This document shows, in pieces, positions 40,236 to 52,706 of a stretch of DNA of 64,000 nucleotides; position 1 is the first letter of the stretch, and each line of letters opens with the position of its first letter. The DNA lies in NCBI RefSeq assembly GCF_002216855.1, contig NZ_CP022355.1:806001-870000 (forward strand). The letters run 5' to 3'. The translations under genes were made by a program, and so were the position numbers. The notes under the pieces are model-generated. The model was not told the DNA's origin. It worked only from the letters and a program-made list of their open reading frames with translations, and did not search any database. Source of the DNA: Paraphotobacterium marinum. Its GTDB lineage: Bacteria; Pseudomonadota; Gammaproteobacteria; Enterobacterales; Vibrionaceae.

Positions 40236-41755
40236 CTATTTGTTTGATTCGTGATTATTAATTGAATCAGACTTGTTTAATAAATATTGAACTAAAAGAG
40301 GAACAGGTCTACCAGTCGCCCCTTTATGAGCCCCTTGTTTCCAAGCTGTTCCAGCGATATCTAAGTGTGCCCAGTTGTACTTTTTTGTGAATTTGGATAA
40401 AAAACATGCAGCCACAGTAGTTCCAGCTCCAGGAGTCCCGATGTTAGCCATGTCGGCAAATGGACTTTTAAGTTTATCCATATACACCTCATCCATTGGA
40501 AGTCTCCATACTTTATCTCCCGATTGTTCAGAAGCGTTTGATAATTCATGAGCGAGGGGGTTATGAGTTGACATAAGACCACTTACATGATTTCCTAAGG
40601 CAACAATACACGCACCAGTTAGAGTCGCTATGTCGATTACACAATCTGGCTCAAACCGTTCTGCATAAGTAAGCACGTCACATAATACAAGTCTACCTTC
40701 TGCATCTGTATTTAAAACTTCAATAGTTTGACCTGACATGGAGGTTAAAATGTCACCAGGCCTAAAAGAGTTTCCTCCTGGCATGTTTTCACAGCCAGCA
40801 GCCATACCAACAACATTTATAGGTAGATTAAGTTCCGCAATAGCTTTCATTGTTCCAATGACGGAAGCAGCTCCACACATATCATACTTCATCTCATCCA
40901 TATTTGCGGGCGGCTTTAATGATATACCACCAGCGTCAAAGGTTAGTCCTTTACCAATTAGAACAATTGGTTTTGCATTGGTATCCTTTGCTCCTTCATA
41001 GTTTATTATTGAGAGAAATGATTCATTTTTTGAACCACGTCCGACAGCTAGATAAGAGTTCATTTGGAGCTCTTGCATTGATTCTTCATCTAAGATTTGT
41101 GTTTTTATTGATGGATATTCTTTTTCTAATAATTTAGATTGTTTCGCCAAATATTCCGGGTTTGCAATGTTAGGAGGCATATTTGCCAAATCTTTAGCTA
41201 GCGATACTCCTTTTGCTATTGAAGTTCCATGTGTAATAGCCATTTCACCTGCAGTAAGTTCTCTTCGAGTGGACACGTTGAAAACCATTTTTCGTAAAGG
41301 TCTTCTTGTTTCTTGTTTATTCGATTTGAATTTATCAAAAACATATAAATTGTCTTGAGCAGTTTCGACTGCATCTCTTATTTTCCAATAAGTATCTCTT
41401 CCTTTAACGTGAAGCTCACTCAAAAATTAATAGCTTCCATTGAACCAGTTTCATTTAAGGTATGGATTGTTTTTTGAATAATTTGTTTATACTGAGTTGC
41501 TGATAACTCTCTTTCTTTTCCACACCCGACTAATAAAACTCTTTCAGAAAGAATATTTGGAACATGATGAAGAAGTAACACTTGACCAACTTTTCCTTCA
41601 ATATCACCTCGTCTCAATAAAGCACTGATATAACCATTACTAATGGTATCAATTTGTTCTGCGGTAGGAGTTAGTCTTCTTGGTTCAAACACACCAACAA
41701 CTACACAAGCACTTCTCTGCTTTTCAGGACTACCACTTTTAACATTAAACTCCAT
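40236..41755 (-). pseudogene. pepA: Cytosol aminopeptidase PepA, frameshifted between domains
   Basis: Leucyl aminopeptidase; in E. coli also a DNA-binding accessory factor in Xer recombination and carAB control. The first frame (41755 to 41420) encodes the N-terminal domain, [20 protein letters not shown] to GSMEAINF, then TGA. The second frame continues from 41423 as [14 protein letters not shown] and includes the catalytic [15 protein letters not shown] and [12 protein letters not shown]. The break is at an A5 run (41422-41426; T5 in the coding strand) where six would read through as [11 protein letters not shown]. Restored length is 506 residues (E. coli 503). The C-terminal catalytic part could be made from the overlapping TTG at 41423, but this is not a normal PepA. 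Divergent from lptF. Confidence 0.9.
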
Positions 41756-41899
41756 GCTATCTCCTAATTTTTTTGAAAATTATACTAAAGATTTAATTAA
41801 TAATGTATCTTTTTTAATATTATTAAACTAAAAAATGATACAAAATATAAAAAAATAATTATAATAAAAAGAATTTCGATGGATAGGATATAACAGTTA

Positions 41900-44059
41900 G
41901 TGATAATTACAAAATATTTAGCTAAAGAAATGTTTAAAACTCAGATTGCTACACTGGGTGTTTTTACGCTCATACTTTATGCTTGGAGAATTTCTTTTGC
42001 ACTAAGAGATGTCGTTGCTGGTAATTTGGAAGTAAGCAATTTATTCATTATCGTAAGCACATACATTCCTAATTTACTCGAAATTATTTTACCACTTTCT
42101 CTTTTTCTTGGTACCTTAATATCATTAAGTAGACTCTACAGTGAGCATGAAATAGATATAATACTAGCTACAGGAATGAGTAAAATGCATATATACAAAG
42201 CTGTATTCATATTAGTAGCCGTATCATTTTTATTATCAGCATTTAATTCATTATATTTAACTCCTAGTGCAAATAGTGTAGCTAAAAAAATCATGAATCA
42301 AGCATCTTCATCAGCTGGGATTTCTCTTTTAAAAGAAGGACAATTTAATCCACTAGGTGATTATACGGATCATTCGATTAATGTTTATGTTGGTGATAAA
42401 GATGGTGATGTTTTGCAAAATATCTTCATTGCTCAATTAAGCAAAGTTGGTGGTTTGAAACCAAGTATTACATTTTCTAAATCAGGTATATTACAAAAAA
42501 ATGCCAATGGTACTAAAAGCTTAGTTCTTTGGGATGGACATCGCTATTCAAATGATGATGGTAGTCTTGCATATAGAGATCTGAAATTTAAAAAGATGAC
42601 ATATCAATTTGCTCAAAGCGTCCAATCCAATCAAATCGATTATGATGATATTAGTACTATTCAACTTTTTCATAATAAGGATAGTCAAAGTAGAAATGTG
42701 TTAATTTACCGATTTACTATTCCATTAACAATTTTTGTGTTGGGTTTATATAGTTTACCACTTGCATACGTTAGGCCTAGAGGCTCACGTTTCCAAAAAT
42801 TACCCATTGCTCTGATTGTCTTTATGTCTTATTTCATAATTGTTCAAACTTTACATAATAGCGTATCTGATGGGAAGATTTCCGCTTTGTCATATTTGAT
42901 TTGTCATCTTGTTTTTGGTCTTGTTGGTGTTTTATTAAACTTAGATTTTAAGCGTATCTTTAATGGATTCAAAAAAATGTTTAATTTATTAGAAAAGTAT
43001 ATAGCAAAAAATATTATCATAATGTTCTTCTTTATACTACTGACTTTTACTGGTCTATTTTGTTTATTTACTCTCTTACCTAAACTTAGTGACGTTGGGC
43101 GCGGGTCCTTTGGTTATACCGATGCTTTTTTAACTGTATTGTATCAATTGCCAACTTTTATCTATGAAATGTTTCCCTATATTGTATTGTTAAGTTGTAT
43201 CTTAGGCTTAGGACTTTTAGCATCTTCTTCTGAATTAACAATTATTCGAGTTGCTGGTTATTCTAAATTAAGAATTGCGATTATTGTTATTAAGACATTT
43301 ATTCCTCTAATTATATTAATTATGGCGATTAATGAATTTATAGCCCCTAATCTTCAACAAAAAGAAGATATATTAAAAGCTAAAAAATCTCGTTCAGAAA
43401 TAGTTTATGTCAACAGTTTACCTATTTGGAGTAAGTTCGGAGATGAATATATTTATATGATGTTTGATCCGAGTACAAAGAAAATTAAGAGTATTAAAAT
43501 TTGGAAATTTAATAACCATAAAACGAATAAATTAGAATCTATTACTCAATCTAATGATATAACTTACGAAAGTGATCGAAGTTGGCTGTTAAAAAATGTA
43601 AAAATAATCAAGGGATTTGATAGTTCAAAATTGGTTAAGGAGCAAGTTGATAGTTTTTCTTGGAAATCCTCTTTTACTCCATTAGTTTTAACTGTTGCAA
43701 GTTTTTCAAAACATGATGGTTTATCTATGAGGGACTTGTATAAATATATTTTATACTTAGAATCTACCAACCAAAGCTCCTTGAATGAGAGATTGACGTT
43801 TGATAAGAAACTTTTTTATCCTGCAAACGTATTTATAATGATCTTATTAGGAATGGCTTTTTTATTTGGTTCATTTAGAAGTGGTAATCTAGGCGTAAAA
43901 TTACTTATGGGCTTCTCATTAGGAGCTTGTTTTTACTTAGCTAATCAAATTATTGCTCCATTATTGCTTCAGTATGGTGTTTTGCCTATTTTCGGAGTGC
44001 TAATTCCGATAAGTTTATTTACTATGTTTGGTGTTTATTTAATGTTAAGAAAACATTAA
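41900..44059 (+). CDS. lptF/lptG: LptF-LptG fused in one frame (lipopolysaccharide export permease pair)
   Basis: LptF and LptG are the two permease subunits that, with LptB, extract lipopolysaccharide from the inner membrane. Here one 719-residue frame encodes both. Residues 1-359 match LptF (MIITKYLAKEMFKTQIATL, ILPLSLFLGTLISLSRLYSE, membrane helices at both ends of a periplasmic beta domain). Residues 360-719 match LptG (MFNLLEKYIAKNIII, GLGLLASSSELTIIRVAGYS, PANVFIMILLGMAFLFG, LMLRKH). LptG is exactly 360 residues when begun at the internal ATG at 42977. The junction is an A7 run (42971-42977): eight As would end LptF at a TAA two codons later, giving 361 residues and the usual overlap. 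The start is GTG 41900 with AGGA 11 bases upstream. The genes are certain; the fusion is doubtful. Confidence 0.93.
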   Translation: MIITKYLAKEMFKTQIATLGVFTLILYAWRISFALRDVVAGNLEVSNLFIIVSTYIPNLLEIILPLSLFLGTLISLSRLYSEHEIDIILATGMSKMHIYKAVFILVAVSFLLSAFNSLYLTPSANSVAKKIMNQASSSAGISLLKEGQFNPLGDYTDHSINVYVGDKDGDVLQNIFIAQLSKVGGLKPSITFSKSGILQKNANGTKSLVLWDGHRYSNDDGSLAYRDLKFKKMTYQFAQSVQSNQIDYDDISTIQLFHNKDSQSRNVLIYRFTIPLTIFVLGLYSLPLAYVRPRGSRFQKLPIALIVFMSYFIIVQTLHNSVSDGKISALSYLICHLVFGLVGVLLNLDFKRIFNGFKKMFNLLEKYIAKNIIIMFFFILLTFTGLFCLFTLLPKLSDVGRGSFGYTDAFLTVLYQLPTFIYEMFPYIVLLSCILGLGLLASSSELTIIRVAGYSKLRIAIIVIKTFIPLIILIMAINEFIAPNLQQKEDILKAKKSRSEIVYVNSLPIWSKFGDEYIYMMFDPSTKKIKSIKIWKFNNHKTNKLESITQSNDITYESDRSWLLKNVKIIKGFDSSKLVKEQVDSFSWKSSFTPLVLTVASFSKHDGLSMRDLYKYILYLESTNQSSLNERLTFDKKLFYPANVFIMILLGMAFLFGSFRSGNLGVKLLMGFSLGACFYLANQIIAPLLLQYGVLPIFGVLIPISLFTMFGVYLMLRKH

Positions 44060-44076
44060 TAATAAAAGTTGAACTT

Positions 44077-44526
44077 TTATGTAATTTCATTTTCGATGAT
44101 TTTTGTATTTGAGAGCTTATCTTGTAAAGATAAATTCTTTTTTGTAAATAAAATTAATAAAACACCACAATTAAATATTGAAAATATAAGTCTTGTCATC
44201 AAATGAATAATTGTTATTTTTCGATCATTTTTTTGATGTTTGAGATATAAATTAAAAGCGCGCATTCCGATTGTTTGCCTTCTTTTTATCATGAAAATCA
44301 GATAATAAGTTACGGGTGTAATAATTATTATTGAATATAAGATAAAATTTAAAAACAGATTGTTTTTTATAACATTACTTATTTCAATATTTTGGGATAT
44401 GTTAATAAAATTATTTAATATTATTAAATAAACAAAAGTGAAAAAACAAATAAGCGATGTAATTAATATTAAGTCATATACAAATGCGATGATTAATTTA
44501 TAAAATAAAGTGATTTTGTTTTTCAT
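44077..44526 (-). CDS. RDD family membrane protein
   Basis: A 149-residue inner-membrane protein with helices near residues 10-33, 60-82 and 108-126. It has the RDD-family signatures: FVYDLILI in the first helix (the leading arginine is lost), RRQTIGMRAFNLYL after the second helix, and LSLQDKLSNTKII near the end. RDD proteins are small membrane proteins, some linked to ion or solute exchange; no specific role can be given. Its place next to lptG is conserved in related genomes. Convergent with lptF/lptG, 17 bases apart. Confidence 0.82.
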   Translation of the reverse strand: MKNKITLFYKLIIAFVYDLILITSLICFFTFVYLIILNNFINISQNIEISNVIKNNLFLNFILYSIIIITPVTYYLIFMIKRRQTIGMRAFNLYLKHQKNDRKITIIHLMTRLIFSIFNCGVLLILFTKKNLSLQDKLSNTKIIENEIT

Positions 44527-44570
44527 TTGTTTAAAAAAATAGCAGTTGATTTAATTTCTAATATAATTTA

Positions 44571-44598
44571 TTGCAGTTAACTATGTCATAGGTATAAT
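44571..44598 (+). promoter_or_regulatory. Predicted promoter of tRNA-Leu(CAA)
   Basis: TTGCAG (44571-44576), 16-base spacer, TATAAT (44593-44598), 27 bases before the mature tRNA start. Near-consensus. Confidence 0.65.
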
Positions 44599-44625
44599 CT
44601 AAAAGTGTAACGTAATTCAAATAAT

Positions 44626-44710
44626 GCCACTGTGATGGAATTGGTAGACATGACGGATTCAAAATCCGTTGCCTTCGGGCGTGGCGGTTCAAGTCCGCCC
44701 AGTGGTACCA
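44626..44710 (+). tRNA. tRNA-Leu (anticodon CAA)
   Basis: Class II tRNA of 85 bases with encoded CCA. It starts GCCACTGTGATGGAATTGG, has the anticodon loop ATTCAAAAT and a long variable arm TTGCCTTCGGGCGTGG, then GGTTCAAGTCC. It reads UUG. The acceptor stem closes with a G-U pair at 1-72. The bases after CCA make the end a 14-base palindrome (44700-44713). Confidence 0.95.
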
Positions 44711-45040
44711 CTGTATTCATTAAACCAAATACTATATAATGCTAGATGCTCAAATATCAGTTTTTATCTAAAATTCGTAGAACATTTTTCTTGCTCTGTT
44801 TTGCTTCTAATTAGTTGTTTGATTGATTTAACTCAAAGGTGTTTGTTATTGAAGATATAGAATGGATTGTCATTTTTGTATCATAGAGGTTTATCCTATT
44901 TTGTGTTTTCGTATCTTGTTAAAGAAATATTTACAGGGTTTTCAATCTAAGTTTTAATATGTTCTATCAGGCATCATATTTATAAAAAACCACGGTTTTG
45001 TTTAATTAATATTCAAGTAAAAAAAAAGTAAAATAAGTGC

Positions 45041-45068
45041 TTGCTATAATTCTATTAGTCTCTATAAT
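45041..45068 (+). promoter_or_regulatory. Predicted rRNA operon promoter
   Basis: TTGCTA (45041-45046), 16-base spacer, TATAAT (45063-45068), with a preceding A-rich tract that would act as an UP element. About 180 bases of leader precede mature 16S rRNA. Confidence 0.7.
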
Positions 45069-45107
45069 GCTTTTCCACTAAGAGATAATAAAGAAAATTT
45101 TTTAGTA

Positions 45108-45119
45108 TGTTCTTTAAAA
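45108..45119 (+). promoter_or_regulatory. boxA-like antitermination site in the rRNA leader
   Basis: TGTTCTTTAAAA resembles the consensus TGCTCTTTAACA and sits in the normal position downstream of the promoter. It is the expected loading site for NusB-S10 antitermination factors. Confidence 0.6.
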
Positions 45120-45129
45120 ATATAACTAG

Positions 45130-45147
45130 ATAATCTGTGTGGGCACT
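45130..45147 (+). repeat. 16S rRNA processing stem, 5' arm (pairs with 46820-46837)
   Basis: ATAATCTGTGTGGGCACT can pair with AGTGTCCACACAGATTAT at 46820-46837 over 18 bases with one G-U pair, enclosing the whole 16S gene. This is the expected RNase III precursor stem. Confidence 0.85.
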
Positions 45148-45257
45148 CGTGAATGATAGTCATTAAAAAAGAATTATCAATGAGCTGAGTGACCGAAATG
45201 AATAGAGATATTCATCACAGTCAATTTATTAATCAGAATTCATTGAGCCAAAACTTT

Positions 45258-46798
<1,541 letters not shown>

Positions 46799-46819
46799 CC
46801 TTAAAGACTATATTGATGC

Positions 46820-46837
46820 AGTGTCCACACAGATTAT
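46820..46837 (+). repeat. 16S rRNA processing stem, 3' arm
   Basis: AGTGTCCACACAGATTAT, partner of 45130-45147; see that entry. It lies 22 bases after the mature 16S 3' end. Confidence 0.85.
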
Positions 46838-46860
46838 TTAGTAATGAAGAACAAAGATAT

Positions 46861-46937
<77 letters not shown>

Positions 46938-46974
46938 ATATTTTATTGGTATCATATCTTAACCATGGTTTCAT

Positions 46975-47050
46975 GGGGCTATAGCTCAGCTGGGAGAGCG
47001 CCTGCCTTGCACGCAGGAGGTCAGCAGTTCGATCCTGCTTAGCTCCACCA
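46975..47050 (+). tRNA. tRNA-Ala (anticodon UGC)
   Basis: A 76-base spacer tRNA, GGGGCTATAGCTCAGCTGG to the encoded CCA, anticodon loop CTTGCAC. The acceptor stem GGGGCTA/TAGCTCC carries the G3-U70 identity pair expected for alanine. Its 3' CCA begins the terminator-like hairpin at 47048-47095. Confidence 0.97.
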
Positions 47051-47095
47051 ATTCCTAAGATGTTTGATAGAGACATTTTAGGAATTGGTTTTTTT
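47048..47095 (+). terminator. Terminator-like hairpin inside the 16S-23S spacer
   Basis: A 16-base stem, CCAATTCCTAAGATGT (47048-47063) and ACATTTTAGGAATTGG (47073-47088), with one G-U pair, a nine-base loop and then T7 (47089-47095). It has every feature of an intrinsic terminator and starts in the CCA end of tRNA-Ala. A canonical boxA follows 10 bases later. It may be a tRNA processing structure, or a real terminator overridden by rRNA antitermination. Confidence 0.7.
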
Positions 47096-47104
47096 GAAAA
47101 CCAT

Positions 47105-47116
47105 AGCTCTTTAACA
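47105..47116 (+). promoter_or_regulatory. boxA antitermination site in the 16S-23S spacer
   Basis: AGCTCTTTAACA matches the rRNA boxA consensus, followed by the usual ATTTGGAAAGCTGA sequence upstream of 23S rRNA. Confidence 0.85.
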
Positions 47117-47173
47117 ATTTGGAAAGCTGACTAGTAAAATAATTCTAACGAAAGTTAGAAGAGTTCTCAAAAA

Positions 47174-47188
47174 GCAAAACACATCAAG
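47174..47188 (+). repeat. 23S rRNA processing stem, 5' arm (pairs with 50201-50215)
   Basis: GCAAAACACATCAAG pairs with CTTGATGTGTATTGC at 50201-50215 with one mismatch. Further pairing occurs closer to the gene: GTTGTATGGTTAAG at the start with CTTAACCATACAAC at the end. Together these form the expected RNase III stem around 23S rRNA. Confidence 0.8.
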
Positions 47189-47265
47189 TGTCTTGTATTT
47201 TTAAGATCCGGCGAAACAAAGAACCTTGGTTGTTTAGACATACGTGAGACCCTTTGGGGTTGTAT

Positions 47266-50157
<2,892 letters not shown>

Positions 50158-50200
50158 ACAACACCCAAGGGGTTTTGCAGGATTTTAAAGATATAAAGAT

Positions 50201-50215
50201 CTTGATGTGTATTGC
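50201..50215 (+). repeat. 23S rRNA processing stem, 3' arm
   Basis: CTTGATGTGTATTGC, partner of 47174-47188; see that entry. Confidence 0.8.
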
Positions 50216-50246
50216 AGAGTCAGCTTTTCGAATTGTAAACAAATTT

Positions 50247-50364
50247 TGCTTGGCGACCATAGCATTATGGCACCACCTGATCCCATGCCGAACTCAGAAG
50301 TGAAACGTAATTGCGCCAATGGTAGTGTGGGGATTCCCCATGTGAGAGTAGGTCATCGCCAAGC
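50247..50364 (+). rRNA. rrf: 5S ribosomal RNA
   Basis: About 118 bases, TGCTTGGCGACCATAGC to GTCATCGCCAAGC. The terminal stem TGCTTGGCGA/TCGCCAAGC closes the molecule. The conserved core CCCATGCCGAACTCAGAAGT is present. Ends estimated from the stem. Confidence 0.95.
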
Positions 50365-50377
50365 TTCCCTTTTTTAC

Positions 50378-50454
50378 GGAGCGGTAGTTCAGTTGGTTAG
50401 AATACCGGCCTGTCACGCCGGGGGTCGCGGGTTCGAGTCCCGTCCGCTCCGCCA
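50378..50454 (+). tRNA. tRNA-Asp (anticodon GUC)
   Basis: A 77-base distal tRNA of the rRNA operon, GGAGCGGTAGTTCAGTTGG to the encoded CCA, anticodon loop CCTGTCACG, acceptor stem GGAGCGG/CCGCTCC with G73, all typical of tRNA-Asp. It starts 13 bases after 5S. Past it an AT-rich imperfect inverted repeat (50478-50495 with 50520-50542) reaches into the rsmC stop and may end both transcripts. Confidence 0.96.
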
Positions 50455-50542
50455 CTATTTCTTAAAAGATTTCAAAAAACATTTAATTACTTTAAGAATG
50501 TCAGTATGAATCCCCTGCATTAAAGTAGTAATTAAAAATGTT

Positions 50543-51601
50543 CTAATAAGCTTTGAATATTGAAAACCCTTTTTCTTCAACGACTTTAGCATTGTTTTTA
50601 AAATAGTTATTTAATAGTTCTAAATATGGAAGAAAACTATTAGCGACTATTAGCAACTGAGCATTGCCTTGAAGTTTTTCTTTTGCTTCAATAATTAGGC
50701 TTTCTGCAGATTCATAAAAAGTATTTAATCCATTGTGGAAGGGAGGGTTACTTACAATCAAATCATATTGGTTTTCAAAAACTTCGGAATATACATCACT
50801 AGGAAAAAACTCTCCAGTGAAATTATTTATCCTAAAGCTTTCTTCTGTTGATTTTAACGCTAAAGCACTTATATCAACTGCTGTTATCTTTGCATTAGGG
50901 TAAAGGCTTTTTAAAAATAAACTAATTATGCCGCAACCACAGCCAACATCTAAAATATTTGTTGCCGTCAAAAGATCAGTACTTAAATACTTTAATAAAA
51001 TATTTGTTCCAATATCAATTTTACCATGTGAAAAAACTCCAGGTAAAGACTTTAGTTTAAGTTTGGTATTCTGCTTTTCAAAAGAAAAGCTCTCAAACCA
51101 ATTATTTATATTAAATTGTCTATATTTTAGAGTAGAAACTGATATCGAATAATATAGTGAGCAGCGATTAGCATTATCAATTTTTTTTATATTTGATAAA
51201 TAGTCTCTCCCTTTTTTAAGGCTGTTTATACCACTATTATTTTCACCGATAAAAAATATTTCCACATCTTTACTGAACTCATTTAAAATAGTTGCCATTA
51301 AATATTCAGCTTCTTTTTTTGATTTAGGCCAATAAAAAATTATCAAATCTATTTTGTTAGAAGAAGCTTTTTTGTATACATGATCAAATGTCGCTTTAAT
51401 GTTTTGACCACTTAATTGTTTATATATACAAAAATTAGTTGTAAAAACTTCCAAGGCATTGATAGATTTGTTGATTTCTAGAAAGCTCAAATCTGGAATA
51501 GCGCCTACCACCAAAACATTTTTGTCTTTAAAAAGAGATAAGTTTCTTGAAATTAATTTTTGAGTTGTAGATACTTTTTGTGTTTGTTGTTTTATAACCA
51601 T
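50543..51601 (-). CDS. rsmC: 16S rRNA (guanine1207-N2)-methyltransferase
   Basis: Methylates G1207 of 16S rRNA in the 30S subunit. The start is ATG 51601; an in-frame TTG at 51610 is unlikely. The 352 residues (E. coli 343) comprise a degenerate N-terminal methyltransferase-like domain and the active C-terminal domain with the SAM motif NILDVGCGCGIISLFL (near residue 215) and the catalytic VSNPPFHNGL. It lies 10 bases downstream of the AI-2E permease gene. It is found just after the rRNA operon, but pairing with its substrate is probably coincidence. Confidence 0.93.
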   Translation of the reverse strand: MVIKQQTQKVSTTQKLISRNLSLFKDKNVLVVGAIPDLSFLEINKSINALEVFTTNFCIYKQLSGQNIKATFDHVYKKASSNKIDLIIFYWPKSKKEAEYLMATILNEFSKDVEIFFIGENNSGINSLKKGRDYLSNIKKIDNANRCSLYYSISVSTLKYRQFNINNWFESFSFEKQNTKLKLKSLPGVFSHGKIDIGTNILLKYLSTDLLTATNILDVGCGCGIISLFLKSLYPNAKITAVDISALALKSTEESFRINNFTGEFFPSDVYSEVFENQYDLIVSNPPFHNGLNTFYESAESLIIEAKEKLQGNAQLLIVANSFLPYLELLNNYFKNNAKVVEEKGFSIFKAY

Positions 51602-51611
51602 AATTAACAAG

Positions 51612-52706
51612 TCAATTTTTATCTTGATGATCTAAAAATGTTTTAAACTCAATCTTATATAGTTTAAATAACACTATCGTAATAGAAAATATAATAGGAC
51701 CATATAATATGCCAATTAAGCCTAAAAGTTGGATACCTCCCATTATAGAAAAAAATATTAGAATAGTATTCATTCCTGCGTTACCACCTTTCATTAAGAT
51801 AGGTCTCAAAAAATTATCAATAGATCCTACAATTAAAATTGACCAAATAGCTAAGAATAATGACCATTGCCAATCACCTAAAAATAAAAGATAGAGACTT
51901 GCTGGTATCCATACAAGTGCTGTTCCAATAAGGGGAATGAAAGATGTGAAAGCCATAACAGTTCCCCAGAAAAAACCAGGAAAACCAACAATATACATAG
52001 CGACCCCACCAAAAAAACCTTGCGCTAGAGCTGTTAGAAAAGAACCTAATATTGCTGACTTTGATACTTTAGTAATTTCATTTAATAACTCATCCTCTTG
52101 ACTTCTTGTAAGGGGTATTAAGTGACGAAGAGTATCAATAACTTTATTGTTATCTCTCAACATAAAAAATAAAACAAATAACATTAAGAAAAAATTAATA
52201 AAAAAACTGGTTGCATCACTTAATATTTTTGCACTGAAGTTTAGTAGCATACTTCCTAGCTGAGATGCAACTTCAGTAATTTTATGAATTATAGTTTGTA
52301 TGTTAATGTTCAAAAAGGGTACACTGTGATTGATGTAATCAATTATTTTTTGTGCATAAGGATGATTTAACAAGCTTTTAGGACCGCCACTTGAAAGCCA
52401 TTTATAAGAGCTATCTGTGAAAGCACTGCCTTGATTAACTACAGCCATGAAAATAAATAAAAAAGGTATTACTAAAATAAATGTTATTATTGAACAGGTA
52501 ATTACTGCACTAATATTAGGCTTATTTTTAAACAGCTTGTTTATTTTTTGATGAAGAGGAAAACATAATAACGATAAAATAAAAGCAAAAATAATTGCAT
52601 TTATATAAGGTAAGACCAAATAATAGCAAGCGGTTATACTTATCAATAAAAGTATGATTAAAACCCAGTGTTTTGTTTCCATTTGGAATTTTTTTTGTTT
52701 ATTCAT
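51612..52706 (-). CDS. AI-2E family transporter (PerM/YdiK-like permease)
   Basis: A 364-residue polytopic membrane protein with about seven or eight helices: three near the N-terminus (residues 13-35, 60-85, and a loop of periplasmic type), then from residue 150 onward. Family signatures include the C-terminal PGFFWGTVMAFTSFIPLIGTA and SIDNFLRPILMKGG. Members export AI-2, sodium or other small molecules, and the substrate cannot be told here. The ATG directly follows the hemL stop (TAAATG), so the two are translationally coupled. Confidence 0.87.
   Translation of the reverse strand: MNKQKKFQMETKHWVLIILLLISITACYYLVLPYINAIIFAFILSLLCFPLHQKINKLFKNKPNISAVITCSIITFILVIPFLFIFMAVVNQGSAFTDSSYKWLSSGGPKSLLNHPYAQKIIDYINHSVPFLNINIQTIIHKITEVASQLGSMLLNFSAKILSDATSFFINFFLMLFVLFFMLRDNNKVIDTLRHLIPLTRSQEDELLNEITKVSKSAILGSFLTALAQGFFGGVAMYIVGFPGFFWGTVMAFTSFIPLIGTALVWIPASLYLLFLGDWQWSLFLAIWSILIVGSIDNFLRPILMKGGNAGMNTILIFFSIMGGIQLLGLIGILYGPIIFSITIVLFKLYKIEFKTFLDHQDKN

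Larger units (their letters stand above)
44711..45257 (+). other. rRNA operon upstream region and leader
   Basis: No protein gene. The first 300 bases are AT-rich with no feature I can name. The stretch 45010-45040 (ATTCAAGTAAAAAAAAAGT and following) looks like an UP element before the promoter at 45041-45068. The transcribed leader then holds a boxA-like antitermination site (45108-45119) and the 5' arm of the 16S processing stem (45130-45147). Confidence 0.7.

Noticed and set aside
44986-44999. AAAACCACGGTTTT as a terminator before the rRNA promoter
   Set aside because: The loop would be two bases, too small for a stable hairpin.
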